From contig CBDHFM010000030.1 of the NCBI GenBank assembly GCA_965262505.1, positions 682,001-746,000 on the forward strand: a stretch of 64,000 bases of DNA, given 5' to 3'. Positions 54,824 through 63,569 of the stretch are shown here, one piece after another. The notes beneath the pieces were generated by a model. The model ran no database searches and had not been told where the DNA came from. It saw nothing but the letters and a program-made list of their open reading frames with translations. Both the position numbers and the translations under genes were made by a program. Within the stretch, counting starts at the first letter, position 1, and each line of letters opens with the position of its first letter. Source of the DNA: JACPPO01 sp965262505 (GTDB lineage: Bacteria > Acidobacteriota > Vicinamibacteria > Vicinamibacterales > UBA2999).

Positions 54824-55480
54824 CTACGCGTCCACTGAAAGGTAAAGCGTGTCGAGCCGCGCCCGTTGTTCCTCGAGCCGAACGCGCGCTCGCAGGAGCA
54901 GAACAAACAGCAGGGAGAAGGTCACGGCACTGAACCATAACGGCAACCCGAATGACGTCGGCAACGTTGGAACGACGCTTGTCATCGGGTGGATCGTGCG
55001 CCAGTAATTGACCGAGATATAGATGAACGGCACGTTGGCCATACCGAATAAGGCGAGTCCGGCCGCGAGCTTGTCTGAACCAGGACCGCCGTACTTACGC
55101 AGCAGCAGGTAGGCGACCGACACCATCCATCCCATCAGACTCGACGTCAGCCGCACGTCCCATTGCCACCAGACGCCCCAGGCCTTTCGCGCCCAGAGCG
55201 GCCCCGTCACCAGCGTCACGATACCGAACAGGATCACGAGTTCCGCGGCTGCCCAGGCAAGGCGATCGTGGCGCGAATCTCCGTTCACGAGAAAGCGAAT
55301 ACTGGCAACGCCACACACGATCGCCCCAAGCAGAAACATCCACGCCGACGGCAGATGCACGTAAAAGATTTTCTGCACCAGGCCCATTGTCGATTCGTAC
55401 GGAGCATTCGCGATCAGAAAGGGCGACGTCGCGAACATCAGGCCGCAGACGACGGCGGCCGGCGTGAACCATCTAGGCAT
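54824..55480 (-). CDS. ccmC: cytochrome c biogenesis protein CcmC
   Basis: 218 aa with six membrane spans. WGVWWQWDVRLTSSLM is the WWD haem-handling motif, with conserved His in HLPSAWMF and TIHPMTS regions as external haem ligands. CcmC presents haem to CcmE. It precedes ccmD-like and follows ccmB after an 83-base gap. Confidence 0.95.
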   Translation of the reverse strand: MPRWFTPAAVVCGLMFATSPFLIANAPYESTMGLVQKIFYVHLPSAWMFLLGAIVCGVASIRFLVNGDSRHDRLAWAAAELVILFGIVTLVTGPLWARKAWGVWWQWDVRLTSSLMGWMVSVAYLLLRKYGGPGSDKLAAGLALFGMANVPFIYISVNYWRTIHPMTSVVPTLPTSFGLPLWFSAVTFSLLFVLLLRARVRLEEQRARLDTLYLSVDA

Positions 55481-55563
55481 GTAGCTTCTCTGAGCCCCTA
55501 GTCTCTGGCTCTAGTCTTTGGTCCCAATACGAAAGGTGAACAACCTGACCAACGACGAAGACT

Positions 55564-56241
55564 CTAGTCCGTCATCACCGGCTCGAACGTCCAGAGCGCG
55601 AGCGTCACGAATACGATATCGAAGCAGACGAGCAACGCAAGCCAGAAACGGAGAATCCCTACGTCGACATCCGGTTGAAGCAGCGCCGCCGTCGCGCGGA
55701 CACCAGCAATGATGACCGGAACCGTAATGGGATACAACAGGACCGGTAACAGCACATCGCGCGAGCGCGCGCGGACCAGCATGGCCGCGAACAGCGTGCC
55801 CACGGCGGCGAAGCCGACCGTGCCCGTCAAGAGGATGAGCGCCAGCCAGAACGGCCGCGCCAGTAGAGGCGCCTGAAACAAGAGCGCCACGAGCGGCACG
55901 AGCACGATCTCTCCAGCGACCAGCAGCGAGACGATGCCGAGAAGCTTGCCCACGTAGATGGCGGGACGCGCGGCGGGCGCCAGCAGCAGCGCCCGCAGCG
56001 TCTCGGACTGCCGCTCGCGTTCGAACGTCCGTCCCAGCGCCAGCGTGCCGGCGAACGCAATCGAGATCCAGAGGATCCCGGCCGCGCCGTCCTCGGGAGC
56101 GCGCCCCTCCTGTACGAGCGCGAACGCGAAGACCAGCACGCAGGAGACGGCAAAAAAGAGCGTCGTGTACGCGATCTCGAGACTACGGACTTCGACCGTC
56201 AAGTCCTTGCGCAGCACGAGCCACACCACACGAGCGAACAT
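55564..56241 (-). CDS. ccmB: haem exporter permease CcmB
   Basis: 225 aa, about six spans. WISIAFAGTLALGRTFERER then LRALLLAPAARPAIYVGKLL is the CcmB signature. Forms the ABC unit with CcmA that frees haem-CcmE from CcmC. Starts two bases after the ccmA stop codon. Confidence 0.93.
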   Translation of the reverse strand: MFARVVWLVLRKDLTVEVRSLEIAYTTLFFAVSCVLVFAFALVQEGRAPEDGAAGILWISIAFAGTLALGRTFERERQSETLRALLLAPAARPAIYVGKLLGIVSLLVAGEIVLVPLVALLFQAPLLARPFWLALILLTGTVGFAAVGTLFAAMLVRARSRDVLLPVLLYPITVPVIIAGVRATAALLQPDVDVGILRFWLALLVCFDIVFVTLALWTFEPVMTD

Positions 56242-56243
56242 CG

Positions 56244-56987
56244 CTAACCTTTGGTCCGGCTGACGCCGGACACCGCGTGGACACGCGTCATGATGTCGCG
56301 GTACGTCGACCGCAACGCCCCAGGGCGCTCCACGACATCCGCCATCCGTCCGTCGCGGAGAAAGACGGCACGATCGAACAACCCTTCCGCAAGGTCGAGA
56401 TCGTGAGTAGCGAGCACGACGATCGCGTCGGCCCCCCGCAGCGACCGCAGGCGGGCCGCCAGCGCCGCCGCCGCCGCGTCGTCCAGACCGGTAAAGGGCT
56501 CGTCAAGCAGCAGGAGCCTCGGACGGTGAATCAGCGCGCGCTCGAGCGCAACGCGCTGCCGCATGCCGCGGGAAAAGCTCGAGACCGTGTCGCTCGCTCG
56601 ATCGGCCAGGCCGGCCTGCCGGAGCGCGGCTGCCGCCGCGGCTTTGGGGTCAGCCACCGCATAGAGGCCCGCGAAGAACTCGAGGTTCTCGTGGGCGGTC
56701 AGCTCGGGATACAGAAAGAGGTCGTGGCCCAGTACGCCGATCGACGCGCGCAAAGCAGGGCTGGACACGGCCGCGGCGTGGGTGCCATACCGAATCCGGC
56801 CATCGCTCGGACGCAGGAGCGTGGCCAGCAGCGCCAGCATCGTCGACTTCCCCGCCCCGTTCGGTCCGAGTAAGCCGAGCACTGTGCCACGCGTCGCCTG
56901 AAACGTGACGTGTGACAACGCGCGCCGGCGACCGAAGTGGCGGGAGACATCCTCGACCGCCAGGTCGTCGAAGTCAGCACCGATCAC
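56244..56987 (-). CDS. ccmA: ABC transporter ATPase CcmA
   Basis: 247 aa. GLLGPNGAGKSTMLALLATL is Walker A, SSFSRGMRQRVALERALIH the signature and LLLLDEPFTGLDDAAAA Walker B, followed by ATHDLDLAEG. Pairs with CcmB. Its start overlaps the stop of the preceding membrane protein by four bases. Confidence 0.94.
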   Translation of the reverse strand: MIGADFDDLAVEDVSRHFGRRRALSHVTFQATRGTVLGLLGPNGAGKSTMLALLATLLRPSDGRIRYGTHAAAVSSPALRASIGVLGHDLFLYPELTAHENLEFFAGLYAVADPKAAAAAALRQAGLADRASDTVSSFSRGMRQRVALERALIHRPRLLLLDEPFTGLDDAAAAALAARLRSLRGADAIVVLATHDLDLAEGLFDRAVFLRDGRMADVVERPGALRSTYRDIMTRVHAVSGVSRTKG

Positions 56988-58147
56988 GCGGCGACGTCCT
57001 TGCCGCCTCCCCGCGGCCGCACGCGGACCTCGTCCAGCTCGCCGTATACCTGTTCAAGCTCCGCGAGGATGCGCTGGCGGCGCGCCTCATCCGCCGGAGG
57101 GGAAGGTTGTTCGCCGCTGTGCTTCTGCTTCTCGAGCACGGCCAGCTCCGCGAGCAGCGTACTGCGGCGCTCGATGAGGCGTGGCCGGGGCTCGCGCGGC
57201 GCCGGGCGTGCGCCGATCGCCCACCATACACCGAGTCCGATGATCGCCCCCGCGAGACTCAGGGCCACGAGCCGCGGCGTCCGGCTGTGCACAGGAAGGT
57301 TCGAGAGCTGCAGCGTCAGCGTGCTCCCGGCCGCCATGGCCGGGCCGTTCGCGAGCAGGAACGGCGTACCTGTTTCCGAGTTGACCTCACCAACAGTTGA
57401 GAACTGCGGCGACGAAATTGACAGCGTACCGACCTTCTGGACAGCCACCGAGAGCTGCTCCAGAGGTGCTGGCCACGTCTGCTGCACCGTGAGGTCCGAA
57501 CGGTCATGTCGAAGCTGAAAAGCCACCTGCACTGACGTGACCCCCGAGGCGAACGGACCGGTCATCGTGATGCGATCGCCGCTCACGGTCGCCGTGGGCG
57601 ACGACCCCTGAAGGACAGCGGCGCCGCCGGCGCCGGTGGGCAGGTCGATGATGAGCGGTCCGCCAATATCGACGCGCGCGCGCGCGTTGTTGAGGATGTC
57701 AAGCACGTAAAAGAACTGCAGCGTATCGTCGCGAAATTCAATGAACAGGCGCGAGTTCGGACCCAACACGACGACGCCCTGGACCGGAGGGGCTGCCGCC
57801 GCAGCCGCTGCCTCCTCCTGTGCCCGCGCCGCCGCCTCCTCCAGGCCGGCGACGAGGATGACGCGCAGGCCGCCGGATGTCGGTACGGTGAACGGTTCGG
57901 ACACAAGCGGCTCACCGGCGACAGTGGACTCGGCACGGGCATCCGACCCCACCGGCAGGTCGGCGAACTCGGCGCGGCCCTGGTCGTTCGTGCTGGCCGT
58001 TCGCACCGTTTCGCCTGCCGTGACCCGAACGTCCTCGCCCACGATGTTGTTCCCGATGGCTTCCTGCACGACGCGAACGGTGACGGTCCCGTTCGGGAGT
58101 TCCGGAGCGGGAATGGCGCGCCCGTGAATAAGCGCCGGATCGGGCAT
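56984..58147 (-). CDS. membrane-anchored protein with Ig/carboxypeptidase-regulatory-like domain in the ccm operon
   Basis: 387 aa from ATG at 58147. Beta-rich domain near 10-100 (VTVRVVQEAIGNNIVGEDVR), an Ala/Glu helix, a second beta region (VLDILNNARARVDIGGPLII), one membrane span near 318-337 (LVALSLAGAIIGLGVWWAIG) and a cytoplasmic coiled coil (LIERRSTLLAELAVLEKQK). The periplasmic bulk needs a signal peptide, yet none follows this ATG; the frame stays open upstream, where G-rich heptads encode LGFGVWALGFGVCLAQ, a plausible signal peptide from a TTG. Unknown role, perhaps haem-export control. Confidence 0.65.
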   Translation of the reverse strand: MPDPALIHGRAIPAPELPNGTVTVRVVQEAIGNNIVGEDVRVTAGETVRTASTNDQGRAEFADLPVGSDARAESTVAGEPLVSEPFTVPTSGGLRVILVAGLEEAAARAQEEAAAAAAAPPVQGVVVLGPNSRLFIEFRDDTLQFFYVLDILNNARARVDIGGPLIIDLPTGAGGAAVLQGSSPTATVSGDRITMTGPFASGVTSVQVAFQLRHDRSDLTVQQTWPAPLEQLSVAVQKVGTLSISSPQFSTVGEVNSETGTPFLLANGPAMAAGSTLTLQLSNLPVHSRTPRLVALSLAGAIIGLGVWWAIGARPAPREPRPRLIERRSTLLAELAVLEKQKHSGEQPSPPADEARRQRILAELEQVYGELDEVRVRPRGGGKDVAA

Positions 58148-58164
58148 GTTGATTTGGGCGAGAC

Positions 58165-58200
58165 AAACCCCAAACCCCAAAGCCCAAACCCCAAAACCCA
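58165..58200 (-). repeat. G-rich heptad tract, telomere-like, upstream of the ccm membrane protein
   Basis: On the minus strand five runs of three or four G are spaced by TTT, TTTT or CTTT (GGGTTTTGGGGTTTGGGCTT, then GGGGTTTGGGGTTT). This can fold as a G-quadruplex in DNA or in the 5' part of the mRNA, 18 bases before ATG 58147. Confidence 0.7.
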
Positions 58201-58216
58201 AGGCACAATGCCTAAA

Positions 58217-58350
58217 GGCGGCTTCACAACCTCGTCGCGGGTGGCCGCGGACGGGGCCGCCCCGTTCGCGCCGCAGGCGCCACGCCCGTGACAGGTGCCT
58301 TTGGCGCCGAGCACGAATGGGGCTGTCCGCGGTCAGGACCCGCCGGGACT
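58217..58350 (+). repeat. palindromic TIR element, copy E
   Basis: About 134 bases between two cotranscribed genes of the ccm operon. The core matches copy A at almost all positions (GTGGCCGCGGACGGGGCCGC ... GGGGCTGTCCGCGGTCAGGA). The left terminal repeat CTTCACAACCTC is kept; the right side is changed to CCGCCGGGACTTCACC. Confidence 0.83.
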
Positions 58351-58935
58351 TCACCGTGACGCCTCCATGTTCGCCCCGCAGTGCTTGCAGAATCGCGCAT
58401 CGAGATCGCTGTCTCTGCTGCACGCGGGACACGTCCGCAGCGGGCTCGCGACGCCGGAACCAACCTCCGGGGCCGGTTCTTCAGGCATGGCGCCGATGCG
58501 CCGCGCGATCTCCTTTTCAATTTCGTTGCGATAACCCGCGCCCGCGTCGAGCTGGACGATTAGGCGGGCGGCTCGGCTTCGGAGACGCGTGCTCATCTCG
58601 TCGAAATCCTTCTGGGAGACTTTCCCCATCGCCCAGTCGAACTCGAGATCCTTGATCGATCGCAATGCGAGCGTCTTCTCGCGCTCCAGCGCCGCGCCCG
58701 CCCGTCCGCCGAGCAGCGGGGGGGCGCGCCGCTGCTCGGCGCCGGTAAACGGCGCGAGCGTTCGCCACGCGGCAACACCTACGATCGCGGCTGTGAAAAT
58801 GGTGAGGCTGAGGAGGACGATTCCAGCGGGTGTCTGGCCCTGCGATACGAACACAACGACGGTGGCCCCGATGAGGCCCGCCAGCGTGAACAGCTGCCAG
58901 GGCGCCAGCGAATCAGTCGAGGTTTCTGAGCTCAT
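58351..58935 (-). CDS. membrane protein with C-terminal zinc ribbon
   Basis: 194 aa. Two spans near 13-32 and 37-57, then a long charged helix (LEREKTLALRSIKDLEFDWA then MGKVSQKDFDEMSTRLRSRA) and a zinc ribbon CPAC...CKHC at the C-terminus. It starts 23 bases inside the CcmF-CcmH fusion gene end, so it belongs to the ccm operon. The same type of gene is known next to ccm genes in Acidobacteria by my recollection; role unknown. Confidence 0.75.
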   Translation of the reverse strand: MSSETSTDSLAPWQLFTLAGLIGATVVVFVSQGQTPAGIVLLSLTIFTAAIVGVAAWRTLAPFTGAEQRRAPPLLGGRAGAALEREKTLALRSIKDLEFDWAMGKVSQKDFDEMSTRLRSRAARLIVQLDAGAGYRNEIEKEIARRIGAMPEEPAPEVGSGVASPLRTCPACSRDSDLDARFCKHCGANMEASR

Positions 58936-61378
58936 CGTCCAGGCGCGCGCTCAACGCCGGATCGAGACCGGCGTCACCGGCCGAGACGGGCGCGGCCCGG
59001 CGCGACCAGCGGCGCGCCGTCACGACAAGGCCGACGAGCGATGCGGCCGCGGCGAGATACGGCAACAGCCAGGCGAGGCGATTGAAGCCACGATCGATCG
59101 GAGCGGCAAGGACCGCCTGGCTGCCGAAGTCCTCGACAAACGCCGCGAGCACTGCGTCGTAGTCCTTCCCTTCTGCGAGGTTGTCGGCAAGACTCACCGC
59201 CTGGAGGTCGTAGCCGTGGCAGTTGGGTCGCATCGGACAACTGCCCATCGGAGACTGGCACCCGCCGCACATGCACATGATCTCGCTCTCGAGCCTGCGG
59301 TGCAGGTCGCTGCGGGCGGTGACACTCACCGTCTCACCGCTCTGGGCGATGACGGCGGCAGGCCATAGCAGTAGCGACAGCAGCAGGAGCGACGTCGTCA
59401 CGGCGTTGGCGGGGATTCGTGCGACCGCAAACGCGAAGGCGGTCTCCGGCAGCAGCGCGATGCCGGTCCCCAGCGCCAGGATGCCGAACCCTATCCAGAC
59501 CCAGTTGACCAGCGGATTCACAACGATCTCCATGCTGGCGCTCTGATCTTCGAGGTCGAACGCCGGCATGACGAGGTAGATGTCCTCGGCGAACGTTCGG
59601 CGGATGGCCACCTCCGTCGTCGGCTGGTCCTCATGCTTGCGGAAGTACCACTTGGCCGGATACATCCGCGCGAGTTCCTCGCCATCACGGAACACCGTGG
59701 TGTGCGCCGTGATCATCTGCTTCTGCCCGTCGTCGGTCACTCTGACTTCGTCGAGTCGCACGACGAAGTCGCCGACCTCCGCCTGCTGGCCGGGCCTGAG
59801 CAGCACCTGCTCGTCCTGTTTGAAACCCTCGCCGGCAAACCCAAAGAAGATCAACACGATGCCGACATGGACGATATAGCCGCCGTAGCGGCGCTTGTTG
59901 CGCCCGACGAGACCGATGAGCGCGGTAAAGACGTCCGTGCCGGTCGCTCTCTGGCGCACGCGCGCACCGCGCCAGAACTCCTGCACGATCGTCCCCATGA
60001 CGAGCGCGGACAGCGCGAAGCAGAGGCCGGAGGTCCAAACGCGCACGCCGAGAGCGGCCACCGCGGCACCCACAACCACGGCGGCGCCGATAGGCACCAG
60101 GAGCTGATCGCGCAAGTTCAGCAAGCTCGTCTTGCGCCACGCGAGCAGCGGCCCGACGCCGGTCAGCAGCAACAGCATCAGGCCGATGGGTAGCATCCAC
60201 CGGTTGAAGAACGGCGGGCCCACGGTCAGCCGCTCGCCGGTGACCGCCTCGCTCAGCGTGGGAAACATCGTCGCGAAGAGGACGAAGAACGCTGAGAACA
60301 GCAGGATCCAGTTATTGGCCAGGAAGGCACCCTCGCGGGACACCCACGAGTCCAGCTCGTTGCGGGCGCGCAGCAGCGGCAGCCTGTAAATGACGAATCC
60401 GAAGCTGACCGTCAGGATGCCGATCATGAAGACCATGAACATCCGGGAGAGTGCGGGATCTTCACCGAACGCATGCACCGACTGGACGACCCCCGAACGG
60501 GTCAGGAACGTGCCGAAAATCGTCAGGAAGAACGTCAGGATCACCAGCGTGACGTTCCAGACCCGCAACATGCCGCGCTGTTCCTGCACGCGCACCGAGT
60601 GGAGGAACGCCGTGGCGGTGAACCAGGGCAGCAGGCCGGCGTTCTCAACCGGATCCCATCCCCAGTAGCCACCCCACCCCAGCTCCTCATAGGCCCAGAT
60701 CATGCCGAGGGCGAGGCCGACCGAGAGGAACAGCCACGAAATCATCGTCCAGCGGCGGACGGCGCGGATCCAGGCGTCGTCGAGGTGTCCCGTGATGAGC
60801 GCGGCCATGCCGAAGGCAAACGGAATCGTCAGCCCGACGAAGCCGGTGTACATGGTAGGCGGGTGGATCACCATGTAGAAGTTCTGCAGCAGCGGGTTCA
60901 GTCCGGCGCCGTCGGTCGGGTTCTCCGTGAGATAGGTCTCGAAGGGGTTGTTGTGAACCACCATCAGGAACAGGAAGAACATCTGCACCGCCGCAATGAC
61001 CACCACGACATACGGGATCAGCTCCCGGTGGCGTTCCCGGTTCACGTAGACGGCGACGCTGCCGAAAATCGACAGCAGAAAGACCCAGAACATGATCGAG
61101 CCGTCGAGTCCGCCCCAGTACGACGCAATCTTGTAGAAGAGCGGCTGAACGGAATCCGAGTACCGCTGGACGTATTTGATGGAGTAATCGCCGACGACGA
61201 AGGCGTGGACGATGACCGCCGAGGCCACCGACATGATGGCGGCGATCAGGTAGAAAGCACCGACCCCGCTCTCAATCAGCCGGTCGGAACGCCGGCGCGC
61301 CCCGGCGACCGAGGCGGCAATGGCGTAGGCACAGGTAACAAAGGCGGCGAGAAGGAGGTAAGCCCCGAGGGACGCCAT
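58913..61378 (-). CDS. ccmF: CcmF-CcmH fusion, haem lyase of cytochrome c maturation
   Basis: 821 aa. Residues 1-665 are CcmF/CcsA-like with about 14 spans, the WWD motif WGGYWGWDPVENAGLLPW and conserved His in VIHPPTMYTGF. From about 690 a CcmH domain follows: LHRRLESEIMCMCGGCQSP and MRPNCHG with several Cys, then a membrane span (LPYLAAAASLVGLVVTAR). CcmF and CcmH together attach haem to apocytochrome, so fusion fits. No ccmG or ccmI is in the operon. Confidence 0.92.
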   Translation of the reverse strand: MASLGAYLLLAAFVTCAYAIAASVAGARRRSDRLIESGVGAFYLIAAIMSVASAVIVHAFVVGDYSIKYVQRYSDSVQPLFYKIASYWGGLDGSIMFWVFLLSIFGSVAVYVNRERHRELIPYVVVVIAAVQMFFLFLMVVHNNPFETYLTENPTDGAGLNPLLQNFYMVIHPPTMYTGFVGLTIPFAFGMAALITGHLDDAWIRAVRRWTMISWLFLSVGLALGMIWAYEELGWGGYWGWDPVENAGLLPWFTATAFLHSVRVQEQRGMLRVWNVTLVILTFFLTIFGTFLTRSGVVQSVHAFGEDPALSRMFMVFMIGILTVSFGFVIYRLPLLRARNELDSWVSREGAFLANNWILLFSAFFVLFATMFPTLSEAVTGERLTVGPPFFNRWMLPIGLMLLLLTGVGPLLAWRKTSLLNLRDQLLVPIGAAVVVGAAVAALGVRVWTSGLCFALSALVMGTIVQEFWRGARVRQRATGTDVFTALIGLVGRNKRRYGGYIVHVGIVLIFFGFAGEGFKQDEQVLLRPGQQAEVGDFVVRLDEVRVTDDGQKQMITAHTTVFRDGEELARMYPAKWYFRKHEDQPTTEVAIRRTFAEDIYLVMPAFDLEDQSASMEIVVNPLVNWVWIGFGILALGTGIALLPETAFAFAVARIPANAVTTSLLLLSLLLWPAAVIAQSGETVSVTARSDLHRRLESEIMCMCGGCQSPMGSCPMRPNCHGYDLQAVSLADNLAEGKDYDAVLAAFVEDFGSQAVLAAPIDRGFNRLAWLLPYLAAAASLVGLVVTARRWSRRAAPVSAGDAGLDPALSARLDDELRNLD

Positions 61379-61393
61379 GAATCCAGCCCAGGC

Positions 61394-61819
61394 CTAGAAC
61401 GCAGTGGTGCCAGGTACGCCTGCCGTCGCCCCGCCCCCCGCCAGCGGCTCGTACTTCGACGGGCATTTGGCCGTCATCTCCGTCGCATGGAAGCCGTCCG
61501 GCGAGAGCGTCCCCTGCAGCACGACTTCCGCGTCGTTCGTGAACGTATCGGGCACGATGCCGGTATACGACGCGAGGACCACATGACCGTTGTTGTGCAT
61601 TTCGAAGCGGTAATCGAGGGAGTCGCGCTTCCGGGCGACGTTCTTCGCATACCCGTGAATCTGGAGCGGCGTGTCGTACCAGATCTCGGGCTGGACCATC
61701 ACCTCGTCCACGTGCTTGTAGTACTGGGCGCTCTCGCCGAGCGTCGAGTACAGCAGTCCGCCGAACGCCAGGACGAGCACCAGGCCCGTCAGTCCGATCT
61801 TCGCGGCTTTGTGGCTCAT
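61394..61819 (-). CDS. ccmE: haem chaperone CcmE, cysteine type
   Basis: 141 aa. One N-terminal membrane anchor (IGLTGLVLVLAFGGLLYSTL) and an OB-fold periplasmic domain. The haem-binding motif, usually LAKHDEKY with a covalent His, reads TAKCPSKYEP, so Cys takes the place of His, as in the CxxxY CcmE type described in archaea and Desulfovibrio (System I*). Lies 15 bases before the CcmF-H gene. Confidence 0.93.
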   Translation of the reverse strand: MSHKAAKIGLTGLVLVLAFGGLLYSTLGESAQYYKHVDEVMVQPEIWYDTPLQIHGYAKNVARKRDSLDYRFEMHNNGHVVLASYTGIVPDTFTNDAEVVLQGTLSPDGFHATEMTAKCPSKYEPLAGGGATAGVPGTTAF

Positions 61820-61846
61820 AAATAAGGGCTTTCGCTTAGGGTGTGC

Positions 61847-62473
61847 TCAGGATATCAGTAATCCCGCCTTCTTGCACAGGTTATAGACCATGGCCACCGG
61901 AAGGCCGACCACGTTCGAGTACGAGCCGTCAATACGGGTGACGAACCGCGAGGCGAGGCCCTGGACAGCGTAGGCGCCTGCCTTGTCCGCGGGTTCGCCG
62001 CTGGCCACGTACCAGGCGATCTCCTCTTGGCTGAGCGGCGCAAATTCGACGTTCGTGCGCGCCACACTGGTCTGGACTCGCCCCGGCCCGGCTGCGGGGT
62101 TGATCAGGCAGACGGCGGTGAGGACGGTGTGCGTACGTCCCGAGAGCAACCCGAGCATCCGCCCCGCGTCGGCGGTGTCCGCCGGCTTTCCGAGCACCTC
62201 GTTGTCGACGATGACAATCGTGTCCGCCCCGAGAATGGTCCGCCCCGGCGCCTGCGGGACGACAGCTTCCGCCTTCAACTGAGCGACCCGGCGGGCGTAC
62301 CCGTCGGGCTGATCGTCGGGGTTCATCGCCTCGTCGATCTCGGCCGGGATCACGTCGAATTCGATGCCGGCCGCCCGCAGCAGATCCGCTCGTCTCGGCG
62401 ATGCCGAGGCAAGAATCAGGCAAGGGCGCTGCTCGCGATATTCCCGCAGCGCCCTTGCCTGATTTGACGGCAT
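61847..62473 (-). CDS. maf: Maf-type nucleoside triphosphate pyrophosphatase
   Basis: 208 aa from ATG at 62473. LILASASPRRADLLRAAGIE is the Maf signature, with ILGADTIVIVDNEVLGKPAD and GSYSNVVGLPVAMVYNLCKK. It cleaves dTTP/UTP or modified nucleotides. Codons 4-20, before the usual family start, include a 19-base perfect inverted repeat (62414-62464), so the first codons form a strong hairpin in the mRNA. Confidence 0.92.
   Translation of the reverse strand: MPSNQARALREYREQRPCLILASASPRRADLLRAAGIEFDVIPAEIDEAMNPDDQPDGYARRVAQLKAEAVVPQAPGRTILGADTIVIVDNEVLGKPADTADAGRMLGLLSGRTHTVLTAVCLINPAAGPGRVQTSVARTNVEFAPLSQEEIAWYVASGEPADKAGAYAVQGLASRFVTRIDGSYSNVVGLPVAMVYNLCKKAGLLIS
62414..62464 (-). promoter_or_regulatory. 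perfect 19-bp inverted repeat in the start region of maf
   Basis: AATCAGGCAAGGGCGCTGC at 62414-62432 pairs exactly with 62446-62464 across a 13-base loop. No U-tract follows, so it is not a standard terminator. In the maf mRNA it would cover codons 4-20 and could slow or gate initiation, or serve as a protein-binding site on DNA. Confidence 0.8.
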
Positions 62474-62568
62474 CTCTTTGGCGCGCCTCGCGCGCCGGGG
62501 ACCGCTATGCTGTCCCACTGCAACGAACACGAAGCCCCCGTCCCTGTCAGAAGCCGCATAGCGGTCCA

Positions 62569-62877
62569 ATGGCATGCGTCAATGCTATCCTCGGATGCGT
62601 GATCCCGGTTCATCAGATCATGCCGGAGGCGCTCGCCGTGGTCCTGCGCGAAGCGCCGCTCACGCCGGACAAGATCGCGTTCGCCTGGCGCACGGCCGTC
62701 GGTCCGGCGGTCGGCCGGGTCACCACGATCGAACTGAAAGGCCGTGTGCTGCACGTGCAGGCGAAGGACGCGGCGTGGCGGCGGGAGGTGGAGCGCTCCG
62801 CCGGCGTGATTCGCACGAGGCTTCAGACGTTGCTTGGCGAGGACGTCGTACGCGGTCTCGACGTCACGGTCGCATAG
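62569..62877 (+). CDS. DciA-like (DUF721) protein
   Basis: 102 aa from ATG at 62569; GTG at 62599 and ATG at 62620 are alternatives. KIAFAWRTAVGPAVGRVTTI, then LKGRVLHVQAKDAAWRREVE, are DUF721 features; DciA-type proteins load the replicative helicase. The match is to the short, single-domain form. Divergent from maf. Confidence 0.8.
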   Translation: MACVNAILGCVIPVHQIMPEALAVVLREAPLTPDKIAFAWRTAVGPAVGRVTTIELKGRVLHVQAKDAAWRREVERSAGVIRTRLQTLLGEDVVRGLDVTVA

Positions 62878-62923
62878 GTACGCATTTGCAAACGCCGCAC
62901 TAACAAAGAGAGAGGGCTCGCAC

Positions 62924-63511
62924 ATGACGATTCAACCCATGTTCCGCGTACTCGCGGTCGGACTCAGTCTCCTTGCCGTGGCCTGCGGCGGCGGAACGCC
63001 GCCCGCGCAAGAGGCGGCGGCACCCGATGCCGGTCCGGCGCCGGCTCCTGGGGGCGCCACGGTCCTTGGCGACCTGACCCAGGACTGGGAGCGCCAGAAA
63101 GACGCGCTGATGGGGATTGCCGACGCGATGCCCGAGGAGACGTTCGAGTACCGATCGACGCCAGCCCAACGCAGCTACGGCGAGCAGGTTCTGCACATCG
63201 CGATGGTCAACGTCAAGCTGCTGCAGTTGGTTGGCGGCAACACGCCATCACCCTCCTTCGCGGCCGACGGTCTGACGACGAAGGCGGAGATGCTGGCGGC
63301 GCTGGCCGAGTCATATGACTACGGGATCGCCCTGCTCAACGAGCAGGCCGACGCGTCGATCAACGAGACCATCGACGCGGCGTTCCTTGGACCGTCCACG
63401 CGTGCGCGCCTGTTCTGGTTTCTGCTCGGGCACTCGATGGACATCTACGGCCAGATGGCCGTGTACCTGCGGTTGAACGACATCGTGCCGCCGGCCAGCC
63501 GCGGCGTGTAG
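62924..63511 (+). CDS. DinB-like lipoprotein
   Basis: 195 aa. A lipobox (SLLAVAC) follows the signal peptide, then an Ala/Pro linker and a four-helix DinB-like fold: DWERQKDALMGIADAMPEET, YGEQVLHIAMVNVKLLQLVG and FWFLLGHSMDIYGQMAVYLR, with His at the metal-ligand places HIA and GHS. Anchored to the membrane, unlike most DinB proteins. Likely metal-dependent, reaction unknown. Confidence 0.8.
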   Translation: MTIQPMFRVLAVGLSLLAVACGGGTPPAQEAAAPDAGPAPAPGGATVLGDLTQDWERQKDALMGIADAMPEETFEYRSTPAQRSYGEQVLHIAMVNVKLLQLVGGNTPSPSFAADGLTTKAEMLAALAESYDYGIALLNEQADASINETIDAAFLGPSTRARLFWFLLGHSMDIYGQMAVYLRLNDIVPPASRGV

Positions 63512-63569
63512 CCCGAGCGCGAGCCGAACGTTCCGCTCCGCCGGTCGCGTCGCCAGTACAGTTCAGCCG

